Source: Granulibacter bethesdensis
Lineage (GTDB): Bacteria; Pseudomonadota; Alphaproteobacteria; Acetobacterales; Acetobacteraceae
Direction of reading: 5' to 3'
Assembly (NCBI RefSeq): GCF_001889545.1
Contig: NZ_CP018194.1
Span: 1,710,501-1,774,500, forward strand
Length of the DNA stretch: 64,000 bases
Position 1 is the stretch's first letter; each line of letters starts with the position of its first letter. Below the pieces are notes generated by a model, which saw nothing but the letters and a program-made list of their open reading frames with translations, did no database searches and had not been told where the DNA came from. Position numbers and translations under genes: made by a program. Below are positions 1 through 7,996 of this stretch, piece after piece.

Positions 1-984
1 CGCCTCCCTCACAAAAGCCAGCGTTTCCTCAAACAATTCATCGGTTTCAGTCGGAAACCCGGCGATGACATCGGCACCGATGGCAATGCCGGGCCGGAGA
101 CGGCGCGCCCGGGCCACGGTCTCCAGCGCTCCAGCGCGGGAATGACGTCGCTTCATACGCTTCAGGATCATGTCGGAACCGGCCTGAAGGCTGAGATGCA
201 GATGCGGCATCAGGCGTGGCTCCTCGGCAATCAGCTGCCACAAATCCTCGTCGATCTCCTCCGGATCCAGCGAGGACAGCCGCAGCCTCGGCAGCTCCGG
301 CACCAGCGCCAACAGGCGGCGCATCATCTGCCCCAGCCCCGGCGCCCCCGGAAGATCAGGGCCGTAGCTGGTGATGTCCACGCCGGTCAGCACGACTTCC
401 TGATACCCGCGCTGTACCAACAGGCGCACCTGATCAACAATGGCGCCGATCGGCACGGAACGGCTCGGGCCACGACCAAACGGGATAATACAAAAGGTAC
501 AACGATGGTCGCACCCTTGCTGGACCTGCACGAAAGCACGGGCACGGCCTGCAAATTCCGTCACCAGATGCGCGGCTGTTTCCTTGGCCTGCATGATGTC
601 GGAGACGGCAGAAGGCGCATCCGGTGCCCAGCTTTCCGGCTTCAGCTTGTCCTCATTCCCCAGCACTCTCGTAACACCGGGCAGAGCAGCCCAGCGTGCC
701 GGATCGAGCTGCGCAGCACAGCCGGTTACCACAATCTGCGCCTCGGGACGTTCACGATGCGCCCGGCGAATGGCCTGCCGCGCCTGACGCTCTGCCTCAC
801 CGGTCACGGCACAGGTATTGACGATGATCGTGTCGCTGAGGGCAATCGCATGCCCCCGCATAACCTCGCTCTCATAGCTGTTGAGGCGACAGCCGAAGGT
901 CAGGATATTGACGCCTGCCGCCTCAGAGGCCGACACGGGAGTCGTGGAAATATCCTGCACCACTTCGTCAGCATCATGGCTCAT
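1..984 (-). CDS. mtaB: tRNA methylthiotransferase MtaB, 3' end outside the window
   Basis: This is the N-terminal 328 residues of a MiaB-family radical SAM enzyme. It would convert t6A37 to ms2t6A37 in tRNAs. The N-terminal methylthiotransferase domain shows [12 protein letters not shown] and later NTCAVT and TGCAAQ, which carry the three auxiliary-cluster cysteines. The radical SAM motif CDHRCTFC (CX3CX2C) lies near residue 155. LQAGSD and RRRHSR-like segments typical of the family follow. The start ATG overlaps the stop of dapF (ATGA at 981-984), so the two genes are translationally coupled. The assignment to MtaB rather than MiaB or RimO rests on the motif context and is fairly sure. The C-terminal TRAM region lies beyond the window. 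Confidence 0.9.
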   Translation of the reverse strand, partial: MSHDADEVVQDISTTPVSASEAAGVNILTFGCRLNSYESEVMRGHAIALSDTIIVNTCAVTGEAERQARQAIRRAHRERPEAQIVVTGCAAQLDPARWAALPGVTRVLGNEDKLKPESWAPDAPSAVSDIMQAKETAAHLVTEFAGRARAFVQVQQGCDHRCTFCIIPFGRGPSRSVPIGAIVDQVRLLVQRGYQEVVLTGVDITSYGPDLPGAPGLGQMMRRLLALVPELPRLRLSSLDPEEIDEDLWQLIAEEPRLMPHLHLSLQAGSDMILKRMKRRHSRAGALETVARARRLRPGIAIGADVIAGFPTETDELFEETLAFVREA

Positions 985-1808
985 CCGGCGATGCTTTCCA
1001 GCGCAATGCGGCCATGAAACACTGTCGCGGCCGGGCCAGTCATCAGCACGTGCCCATCCTGTTCCCGCCAGTGGATCCGCAATTGGCCACCATCCAGCTC
1101 CACCACAGCCTCCCGCTCCGCCAGACCGCGCCGGACTGCGTTCACCAACGTGGCGCAGGCTCCGGTACCGCATGCCAGAGTAAGCCCGGCACCGCGTTCC
1201 CATACCCGTAACCGGATATGAGAGCGGGATAGCATTTGTGCATGGCCGATATTCGCCCGCTCCGGAAACAACGGATCATGCTCCAGCATTGGTCCGGTCG
1301 CCGGAATATCCAACGCTGCCAGATCGGCTACAAAGAAGGTCGCATGGGGATTTCCCATGGAACAGGCAGCCGGCATCTTCAAACCAGGCGCTTCCAACGG
1401 GAGGAACAGCGTATCCATCTCCCGCGCCAATGGCACATCGCGCCAGCCCAGCCCTGGCTGCCCCATGTCGATGCAGATGCCATCACCGGTGATTTCTGCC
1501 CGCAGGAGACCGGCAACGGTTTCCATGCTGGGCGCGGCGATACCATCCCGATGCAGCAGATCCGCTATACAGCGCGTAGCATTACCGCAAGCACCGGACT
1601 CGCTACCATCGGGATTGTAGATGCGCATAAAGGCATCCGCCACCGAGGATGGCTCCAGCACGATCAACTGGTCACAGCCCACCCCGGTACGGCGATCAGC
1701 GATCGCTGCGGCCTGAGAGCCGGAAAGAGCGAGCTTGCGCCCTTTCCGTGCGTCAAAGACAACGAAATCGTTCCCAAGCCCGTGCATCTTGATGAAATCG
1801 GTCAACAT
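981..1808 (-). CDS. dapF: diaminopimelate epimerase
   Basis: DapF interconverts LL- and meso-diaminopimelate, the last step before lysine and peptidoglycan precursor synthesis. The protein begins [15 protein letters not shown], the standard DapF N-terminus. It carries both catalytic cysteines in [10 protein letters not shown] and in ACGTGACA. At 275 residues it has the usual length. A longer frame extends to 1892, but the ATG at 1808 has an AAGGGCGG ribosome site and matches family starts. It is followed by mtaB with a four-base overlap, an arrangement seen in many alphaproteobacteria. Confidence 0.95.
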   Translation of the reverse strand: MLTDFIKMHGLGNDFVVFDARKGRKLALSGSQAAAIADRRTGVGCDQLIVLEPSSVADAFMRIYNPDGSESGACGNATRCIADLLHRDGIAAPSMETVAGLLRAEITGDGICIDMGQPGLGWRDVPLAREMDTLFLPLEAPGLKMPAACSMGNPHATFFVADLAALDIPATGPMLEHDPLFPERANIGHAQMLSRSHIRLRVWERGAGLTLACGTGACATLVNAVRRGLAEREAVVELDGGQLRIHWREQDGHVLMTGPAATVFHGRIALESIAG

Positions 1809-1870
1809 GCCGCCCTTATATAAAGCGTAGGCGTCGGTTAATAGAACAATTTTAGCCTCAGCATACCCAA

Positions 1871-3502
1871 TCAATGATTGGCCAAATTCCACATAGGAAT
1901 CGAAAGCATAGAAAAATATTTCACTTTCAACTGCCCTTCCACGTCTGGCATCTCTTCAGTATTCACATTCTCCAGCAATGATTCTCCAAATACTTCAACC
2001 TGATCCAGAGCTAACCATTCCTCCCTGGGGATCATAATTTTTATAAAGCGGGCTACTATCTGCTCTGTGGGCTGATATCTGAACGGCTCTCCATCAAAAC
2101 CACCTATTTCAGCATCCCCCAATTTACGAGACACAACTTCATCCCATTGCTGTCCATCGATCGACAGCAGCAAACTCATATCCGTTAGTCTCTCCTTCGC
2201 TACGTCGCATCGATTGTAAATTCTGATTTCATTAATGAGGTGCGTGTTCTGCAGATCAAGCTGCCACCAAGGTTTGTCCTGTCGAGTGGTCTGGCACTGA
2301 TATATGCCTGTCAGCTTGCCGCTTATAGCACCTTCAGGCGTGTTGTTGTGATGCGCGTTATCAGTGTAAATTGAGCTTTGGGTTGCTACTCCCTTGATGG
2401 CCACGTTTTCCCCGAAAGGCTCATCGTTCAAAGCGAGAGGCGATACAGACCTTGGTTGATCAGGAAAATACTGAGCCTTTGGATGTGAACCTTGGACAAA
2501 GCCATTCAAAATATTCAACAAGTTTTGGCCCATTTCCAAAGGGTTTTTTATCTCCAAAATTTCGTGAAAATTTTCTGTTCTACCTAAATTTCTCAAATCA
2601 TCTTTGGGAAATAAATGCAAATTTCTATTTCCAGTAACCATATCAATCAAAGCCTGATTGCTACTTGCTTTAATACTATGCGATAATGTACAAATTCTTC
2701 TATTATCGGAAAATCCTGTCAAGTGCATTGCAGAACCAGAAAATCCGATAATATTACGGTGTTGTGTTACCAAGCGTATCTGCTCAGCAAAAGGCATCGA
2801 CTCAGTGAAAACTATTTTGATACCATGATTGCTCAAATATGATGTTAAATCATGCTCGTTGATGACTTTACGAACGCCAGACTTCAGGTTTTCTTTGGAA
2901 AAATAAACCGGCTGCTCAGATATTTCATAATCTGGCACGTTACCTTGAATCATATTGGCAATCATTTTGAGCGTTAGAAAATATTCTTCATGTACTGAAT
3001 GATTTTCTATAAAAGACGGCTCCGCAACAGCTATTCTAGGAATGTGCGTACCTTGCTCAGCGACTCTTACAAGCCTTTCTGGAGAAATTCCAAGCGCATT
3101 AAAGCACTCACGAATATGCTCAATTTTAAACAGATCATGTTTGTCCCCCCCTGCATAGGCCAACTGCCACGTAGGGGGAATTGATGACAGCAGAGGCCAT
3201 AGTCGAGCCAATACGCTAACAATAAAATGACCAAAATGGAGATGAATTGGACCAATCCACAGCATGTCTGCGTTTGGCACGTTAGAGCGGCTTGAAAAGG
3301 GGTTGAGCTTTGTAAAAAAGGCAGGCTGAGGGACGCTTTGTAAATTCCCCCCCCTCAAAAAAGAGCTATCAGGAATAACTCTTTGCTGAGAATCATATAA
3401 GGCCCATCCATCAAGCACCACGTTATGATAAATCCTGATATCAGGCGTTTTTTTTACAAAAATCGCCCTCCCATCAACAGAAGGACATTTAACAAAAGAC
3501 AT
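1871..3502 (-). CDS. GT61-like glycosyltransferase with C-terminal F5/8 type C (discoidin) domain
   Basis: The first 330 residues resemble GT61-type capsule or EPS glycosyltransferases: [25 protein letters not shown] early on, and a [12 protein letters not shown] segment where this family has its conserved G-S-A-L/M-H block. Residues of about 365-505 look like an F5/8 type C carbohydrate-binding fold: GVATQSSIY, a conserved [20 protein letters not shown] and a closing VEVFG. Fusion of a transferase to a discoidin-type sugar-binding domain is uncommon. The ATG at 3502 has GGAG five bases upstream; a GTG at 3517 is less likely. Base composition is lower in GC than dapF, so transfer is possible. 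Substrate is unknown. Confidence 0.72.
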   Translation of the reverse strand: MSFVKCPSVDGRAIFVKKTPDIRIYHNVVLDGWALYDSQQRVIPDSSFLRGGNLQSVPQPAFFTKLNPFSSRSNVPNADMLWIGPIHLHFGHFIVSVLARLWPLLSSIPPTWQLAYAGGDKHDLFKIEHIRECFNALGISPERLVRVAEQGTHIPRIAVAEPSFIENHSVHEEYFLTLKMIANMIQGNVPDYEISEQPVYFSKENLKSGVRKVINEHDLTSYLSNHGIKIVFTESMPFAEQIRLVTQHRNIIGFSGSAMHLTGFSDNRRICTLSHSIKASSNQALIDMVTGNRNLHLFPKDDLRNLGRTENFHEILEIKNPLEMGQNLLNILNGFVQGSHPKAQYFPDQPRSVSPLALNDEPFGENVAIKGVATQSSIYTDNAHHNNTPEGAISGKLTGIYQCQTTRQDKPWWQLDLQNTHLINEIRIYNRCDVAKERLTDMSLLLSIDGQQWDEVVSRKLGDAEIGGFDGEPFRYQPTEQIVARFIKIMIPREEWLALDQVEVFGESLLENVNTEEMPDVEGQLKVKYFSMLSIPMWNLANH

Positions 3503-3820
3503 TAAAGCTCCGCACACAAACCAAATATTGTTACAGTTTATTTTTAAATATAAGCTACGTTAATATTTTTTATAACAACCAATCAATACGTGTTTACAAA
3601 ATTTGTCATCATCCTCTCCCAACCATCATGAAGTGATAGACAAAAATTTCTTCAAGCAAAAATATTTACGTTAGGTTAATTATTAGCAAAACAATGTACT
3701 TTCAATACCAAATACATGAATTTTTCACCGATTTTCAACGCTCAATGATGGTTAAAGATTCTTGCTATCCACCCATCCTCGTCCAAGCCCCCTTCTGCCG
3801 TGAAAGGGGCAAAAATTCCT
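3503..3820. other. AT-rich divergent intergenic region
   Basis: This stretch separates the divergent GT61-like gene from the next glycosyltransferase. It is strongly AT-rich and must contain both promoters. I could not pick out convincing -35/-10 pairs, and I see no reading frame or hairpin worth naming. Confidence 0.5.
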
Positions 3821-4801
3821 ATGGCCCTACCGGATTCCAATTCAGCGCCCTCGTATGACACGTTTAATCAGACGAAGGCACCCCATAAAAGCCATATACC
3901 TCTTGCATCTTTCTTCTCAGACATTAAAATAACAAAAAGCAGGTATAATTCTATTAAAAGTTTTTTAAATTATATGTTTAAAAGTGCAGTCTGTTTAGTT
4001 GTACGGGATGAAGCCCAGGATATACTGGAGTGGGTAGCTTTCCATTCCGCTGTCGGTTTTGACACTCAAATCATATTTGACAATTGTTCGACTGACGAGA
4101 CTCCTAGGCTGCTTCAGGCAATATCAAAAATTGTGGATGTAAGGGTCATTCCTTGGCAAAACAGAGGTGCACTTTATCAGGAAAATGCTTATTTAACGGC
4201 CGCTTCGATATTCAGAAAAGAATTTGAATGGATGGCTTTTATTGATTCTGATGAATTTTTTATTCCTGAATTACCTGTTTCCCTCGAAAAATACTTGCAG
4301 GCATTTCCAAATGCTGGTGGAATTGCCGTTAATTGGGCATTATATGGTTCCAATAATCATCAACAATCACCAGATGGTTTTATAATAAAAAATTTCACTC
4401 GCCGCTCTGAGAGCAGTTTTTTTCCGAATCGGCATATTAAATCACTTGTCCGCCCCGAAAGCATCGTTTCTGCTGGGAATCCCCATTTTTTTAACTTAGA
4501 TGCTCCTTATTTCACTGCATCAGGAGCACCACTCGAGTGGTTTAAAAATGAGCATGGCGTCATGCTTAAAGGTGTCAGTGCCAGTGAGCCTGATTATAAA
4601 GGTGCCCGCATAAATCACTATTTCACTAAATCTTTTGAACACTGGAAAAAGAAGGTAAAAAGAGGATATAATTCCGCAGCCAATTCTCGCAAAATAGAGG
4701 AATTTAGTATCTATGATCAAAATCAAATTGAAGATCTAATTGCTTTTAGATACCTGGCAAAGACTCAAGAAATTTTTGATAGTTTTAAAAATTTAATTTG
4801 A
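3821..4801 (+). CDS. glycosyltransferase, GT2/GT92-like (DUF23-type)
   Basis: The protein has the layout of small bacterial GT92/GT2-like transferases. It begins CLVVRDEAQDILEWVAFHSAVGF, the region that binds the nucleotide sugar. It has a FDNCSTDET segment, then AFIDSDEFF, whose D-S-D is the metal-binding DxD motif. Near the end comes RINHYFTKSFEHWKKKVKRG, the H-Y-x-x-K/R-S block typical of the family. It has no membrane segment. The ATG at 3821 follows an AAGGGG; a GTG at 3800 would add seven residues. It converges with the next gene, only eight bases away. Acceptor and donor cannot be told from sequence. Confidence 0.75.
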   Translation: MALPDSNSAPSYDTFNQTKAPHKSHIPLASFFSDIKITKSRYNSIKSFLNYMFKSAVCLVVRDEAQDILEWVAFHSAVGFDTQIIFDNCSTDETPRLLQAISKIVDVRVIPWQNRGALYQENAYLTAASIFRKEFEWMAFIDSDEFFIPELPVSLEKYLQAFPNAGGIAVNWALYGSNNHQQSPDGFIIKNFTRRSESSFFPNRHIKSLVRPESIVSAGNPHFFNLDAPYFTASGAPLEWFKNEHGVMLKGVSASEPDYKGARINHYFTKSFEHWKKKVKRGYNSAANSRKIEEFSIYDQNQIEDLIAFRYLAKTQEIFDSFKNLI

Positions 4802-4809
4802 GTTAAATT

Positions 4810-5844
4810 TTATTCAACAAAACTAATATCAATATTTTTAACTTTTCTATTTTTTTCATTATACCCACAATAAAGATAATGTACAATTGATTTCGTACCA
4901 GATGCATTCACATCAAAATTATCCTCCAGATATTGATTACTATCAAATATAATTTCTATCCCAGGACATTCCATTACTTCACTTGGCTTGCGAACCCTTA
5001 TATGGTTAGGCTCATTGTATTCTGAAACAAATCCTATAATAGTTGATTCACATCCCAAAACAGACATTAGATTACAAAAATCAGGCAGAAAGACAGTAAT
5101 AAAAACATTAAACTGTTTAATATAATTTTCTTCATTATAAAGCATATTTCTAATAAGATGAACTCCTGGACCTTGATAATTTTTTACCTCTTCATCATTT
5201 TCTATATTTAGCCTATGAGATAATTTCTCTTTGCAATGCTCAATAAATCTTAAAAACGGCTTAAAATGGTAATGGAAATGCGTTAAATTGCTTTCTCTTC
5301 CCCCTTTTTGAGTTTTAAACTCATGAAATCCTCTGTCTATTGATCCATCGAAACAAGATGAGACAAATCCTTTCTTTGCCTCTTGTGGCCAATACCAACC
5401 TTTTCTTGAAGGATCATTATACATACATGTATTGATACGATACCACTCTTCTTTTTTATCAAGAGAACATAAGTATTTATTTATCTCAGACCGATCAACG
5501 GAAATTTTATCATTTTTCCATAAACCAATAAATTCATCACAATCTAATACAAATACAAAATCAAATTTTTCGGTTCTTTTTAATATTTTAATAACATTAC
5601 TAATAATTTCTCCCTTTAATTCAAAATCCACTTTTGTATCAAACTGCCTATAAACTTTTCCGCCAAGTTTTTCTAGTTGCTCCAAAGAGTTTTTAACTTT
5701 TGTTTTGACGGAACCATTGTCCAAGATAATGATATTGTTAAATCCAAACATGTATCCATGATAAACTATCCAAGGCCAAAGGACTATATCCTCATCTTTT
5801 TGCATCATAATACATTTAACAATTTGTATTTTTCTTTTACTCAT
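4810..5844 (-). CDS. glycosyltransferase, GT2/GT92-like, very AT-rich
   Basis: This 344-residue protein starts with KCIMMQKDEDIVLWPWIVYHGYMFG and III­LDNGS, then has FVFVLDCDEF with a D-C-D metal-binding motif. HFHYHFKPFLRFIEHCKEK is the H-Y-x-x-K block. Its C-terminus (FDSNQYLEDNFDV...IVHYLYCGYNEKNR) matches the Y-x(3-5)-[NY]-P/F-D-[VI] ... HY-x-x-x-G repeat found in the large glycosyltransferases further along this window, which links these genes by function. Base composition is strikingly AT-rich compared with the ribosomal protein genes next door, a sign of acquisition by transfer. Acceptor unknown. Confidence 0.73.
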   Translation of the reverse strand: MSKRKIQIVKCIMMQKDEDIVLWPWIVYHGYMFGFNNIIILDNGSVKTKVKNSLEQLEKLGGKVYRQFDTKVDFELKGEIISNVIKILKRTEKFDFVFVLDCDEFIGLWKNDKISVDRSEINKYLCSLDKKEEWYRINTCMYNDPSRKGWYWPQEAKKGFVSSCFDGSIDRGFHEFKTQKGGRESNLTHFHYHFKPFLRFIEHCKEKLSHRLNIENDEEVKNYQGPGVHLIRNMLYNEENYIKQFNVFITVFLPDFCNLMSVLGCESTIIGFVSEYNEPNHIRVRKPSEVMECPGIEIIFDSNQYLEDNFDVNASGTKSIVHYLYCGYNEKNRKVKNIDISFVE

Positions 5845-6213
5845 TTTATAATACTTTTCTTATATTCATAAATATTATAAATAATTAATTTTGACATATT
5901 ATATTCCAAAATGATTTTTAGATTTTACTTCTGATTTATATCATAAGTGCTCTTTATGTGTCATTGTCAACTATATTAAAAATAAAAAAAATATGCTTTT
6001 TTATTTTATTATTGATTATTATCTCACGCAAAGATCGCTACCTGTTTGTAAAATCTTTTATCATACCCCCTTGCCATCGCCACTCTGTCGCGCTAAGTCC
6101 CCGCCCTGTTTGCGCGCCTGGGCCTGTATGGGCATGCCCGGCCGCAGCAACCCGTGGCTCATCCTGAATTCCTAAGGATGGCCAACGGGCTGGATAACGT
6201 AAAGGAGAATCAA
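5845..6213. other. intergenic region with abrupt AT-to-GC switch, upstream of rpmI
   Basis: The left 215 bases are nearly pure AT. From about 6060 the sequence abruptly becomes GC-rich and continues so into rpmI. The rpmI promoter probably lies in the GC-rich part; TTGCCA near 6070 is a possible -35 but I see no strong -10. No infC gene precedes rpmI, unlike the common infC-rpmI-rplT order. No structured ribosomal leader was recognised. Confidence 0.5.
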
Positions 6214-6417
6214 ATGCCCAAGCTGAAGACGAAGTCTTCTGTAAAGAAGCGCTTCAAGATCACGGCCACCGGCAAGGTGCTGGCTGGCCCGGGTAAAAAG
6301 CGTCACAATCTTTCCGCGCGATCCCAGAAGGCAAAGCGCCAGAACCGTGGCAGCCAGGTGCTGACCCATGCTGACGGTCTGACCGTCAAGCAGTGGGCCC
6401 CCTACGGCCTGAACTGA
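6214..6417 (+). CDS. rpmI: 50S ribosomal protein L35
   Basis: A 67-residue basic protein of normal L35 length beginning [14 protein letters not shown] and containing the family's [15 protein letters not shown] stretch. The ATG at 6214 follows a strong AAAGGAG at 6201. It is the first gene of a tight run with rplT (13-base gap) and the phenylalanyl-tRNA synthetase genes, so it is probably cotranscribed at least with rplT. The usual upstream neighbour infC is absent. Confidence 0.97.
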   Translation: MPKLKTKSSVKKRFKITATGKVLAGPGKKRHNLSARSQKAKRQNRGSQVLTHADGLTVKQWAPYGLN

Positions 6418-6430
6418 GGAGAGCGCATCC

Positions 6431-6790
6431 ATGGCACGTGTCAAACGCGGCGTTACCACGCACGCCCGTCACAAGAAGGTTCTGAAGGCCTCCAAGGGGT
6501 TCTTCGGCCGTTCCTCCACCAACTACCGCATTGCGCTGGAGCGTCTGGAAAAGTCGCTGCAATATGCGTATCGCGACCGCCGGGTGAAGAAGCGTGATTT
6601 CCGCGCTCTCTGGATCCAGCGTATCAACGCTGCCGTGCGTGAGCATGGCATGACCTACAGTGTGTTCATCAACGGTCTGAAGAAGGCCGAGATCGACATG
6701 GACCGTAAGGTTCTGGCCGCCATTGCCTTCGACGATGCCGCTGCTTTCGCGGAAATCGTGAAGAAGGTGCAGGGCGCCCTGGCCGCTTGA
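6431..6790 (+). CDS. rplT: 50S ribosomal protein L20
   Basis: A 119-residue protein, the usual L20 length, starting [18 protein letters not shown] and containing [13 protein letters not shown] and [21 protein letters not shown], both diagnostic for L20. L20 binds 23S rRNA early in 50S assembly. The start has GAGGAGAG at a suitable distance, overlapping the rpmI stop region. Confidence 0.97.
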   Translation: MARVKRGVTTHARHKKVLKASKGFFGRSSTNYRIALERLEKSLQYAYRDRRVKKRDFRALWIQRINAAVREHGMTYSVFINGLKKAEIDMDRKVLAAIAFDDAAAFAEIVKKVQGALAA

Positions 6791-6879
6791 TCGCCCTGAT
6801 AAAGTCATCGAAACAGGCTGGATGATCCTCATCCGGTCTGCTTTGATACCAAAAAGCGACGGGGTTTCGGCCCCGCTGA

Positions 6880-6907
6880 AATCCGGGGCCCTGGCTCCGG
6901 ATTTTTT
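6880..6907 (+). terminator. intrinsic terminator or attenuator before pheS
   Basis: AATCCGG (6880-6886) pairs with CCGGATT (6897-6903), and the right arm runs into a six-T tract. A second small hairpin, CGGGG/CCCCG at 6860-6875, lies just upstream. The position, 16 bases before the pheS start, fits either a terminator for rpmI-rplT or an attenuator controlling pheST. No phenylalanine-rich leader peptide is visible. Confidence 0.7.
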
Positions 6908-6922
6908 GTATGTGGAGTTGCC

Positions 6923-7993
6923 ATGTCGGACGATCTGACCGCCCTGCGAGAAGAAACTGATGCCGCCTTGCGGGACGCCGCCGATCTGCGCGCCTGGGAT
7001 GCCATCCGTGTCGGTGTGCTGGGCAAAAGCGGGAAGCTCACCGCGCTGCTCAAAACGCTTGGGCAGGCGACCCCGGAAGAAAGAAAAGAGCGGGGTGCCG
7101 CGCTGAACCGGCTGAAGGAAGCCCTGAGCGAAGCCATCGAAGCCCGTCGGGTGGAGCTGGAATCCGCCGCCCTGGAAGCCCGGCTGACGGCAGAGCGTAT
7201 CGACATCACCCGCCCACCCCGTCCGCGTATGACCGGCGCGATCCATCCGATCAGCCGCACCATCGAGGAAATGACCGCGATTTTCGGTGCGATGGGGTTC
7301 AGTGTCGCCGAAGGCCCGGATGTGGAAGGCGACTGGCATAATTTCGGCGCTCTGAACATTCCCGCGCATCATCCTGCCCGCGCCGATCACGACACATTTT
7401 ATCTGCCGCCGGAGACAGAAGGTGCCGCCCCCCGCGTGCTGCGCACCCATACCTCCCCGGTCCAGATCCGCACCATGCTGAATGCCGAGCCGCCAATCCG
7501 CATCATCGCGCCGGGCCGTACCTATCGCGCCGATCATGATGCCACGCACAGCCCAATGTTTCATCAGTGTGAGGGGCTGGTCATTGGTCGCGGCATCACG
7601 CTGGGGCATCTGAAAGGCACGCTGATCGACTTCCTGCGTGCTTTCTTCGGCGTGCCTGACCTGCCAGTGCGGTTCCGCGCCAGCTATTTCCCCTTCACCG
7701 AGCCCTCCATGGAGGTGGATATCGGCTGGAACCGCAAGACCGGCGAGTTGGGTGGTGGCGGCGACTGGCTGGAAATTCTCGGCAGCGGCATGGTGCAGCC
7801 GAAAGTGCTGGCGAATTGCGGGATCGACCCGCGCGAGTGGCAGGGCTTTGCCTTCGGCATGGGGGTAGAGCGCGTGACAATGCTGAAGCATGGCATCGCC
7901 GATCTGCGCCCGTTCTATGACAGCGATCTCCGCTGGCTGCGTCATTACGGTTTCAATCCGCTGGCCTCCGTCAGCCTGCATGAAGGGGTGTGA
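6923..7993 (+). CDS. pheS: phenylalanyl-tRNA synthetase alpha subunit
   Basis: PheS is the catalytic alpha chain of the (alpha-beta)2 enzyme that charges tRNA-Phe. The first 90 residues are the helical arm. Class II motifs follow: HPISRTIEEM, GPDVEGDWHNFGALNIPAHHPAR, DTFYL, then THTSPVQIRTM, GRTYRADHDATHSPMFHQCEGL (motif 2) and GFAFGMGVERVTMLKHGI (motif 3). At 356 residues it has normal length. The stop and the pheT start are separated by three bases, so the subunits are made together. Confidence 0.97.
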   Translation: MSDDLTALREETDAALRDAADLRAWDAIRVGVLGKSGKLTALLKTLGQATPEERKERGAALNRLKEALSEAIEARRVELESAALEARLTAERIDITRPPRPRMTGAIHPISRTIEEMTAIFGAMGFSVAEGPDVEGDWHNFGALNIPAHHPARADHDTFYLPPETEGAAPRVLRTHTSPVQIRTMLNAEPPIRIIAPGRTYRADHDATHSPMFHQCEGLVIGRGITLGHLKGTLIDFLRAFFGVPDLPVRFRASYFPFTEPSMEVDIGWNRKTGELGGGGDWLEILGSGMVQPKVLANCGIDPREWQGFAFGMGVERVTMLKHGIADLRPFYDSDLRWLRHYGFNPLASVSLHEGV

Positions 7994-7996
7994 GCC

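Noticed and set aside
6791-6880. Phenylalanine leader peptide for pheST attenuation
   Set aside because: The short frame present here contains no run of phenylalanine codons.
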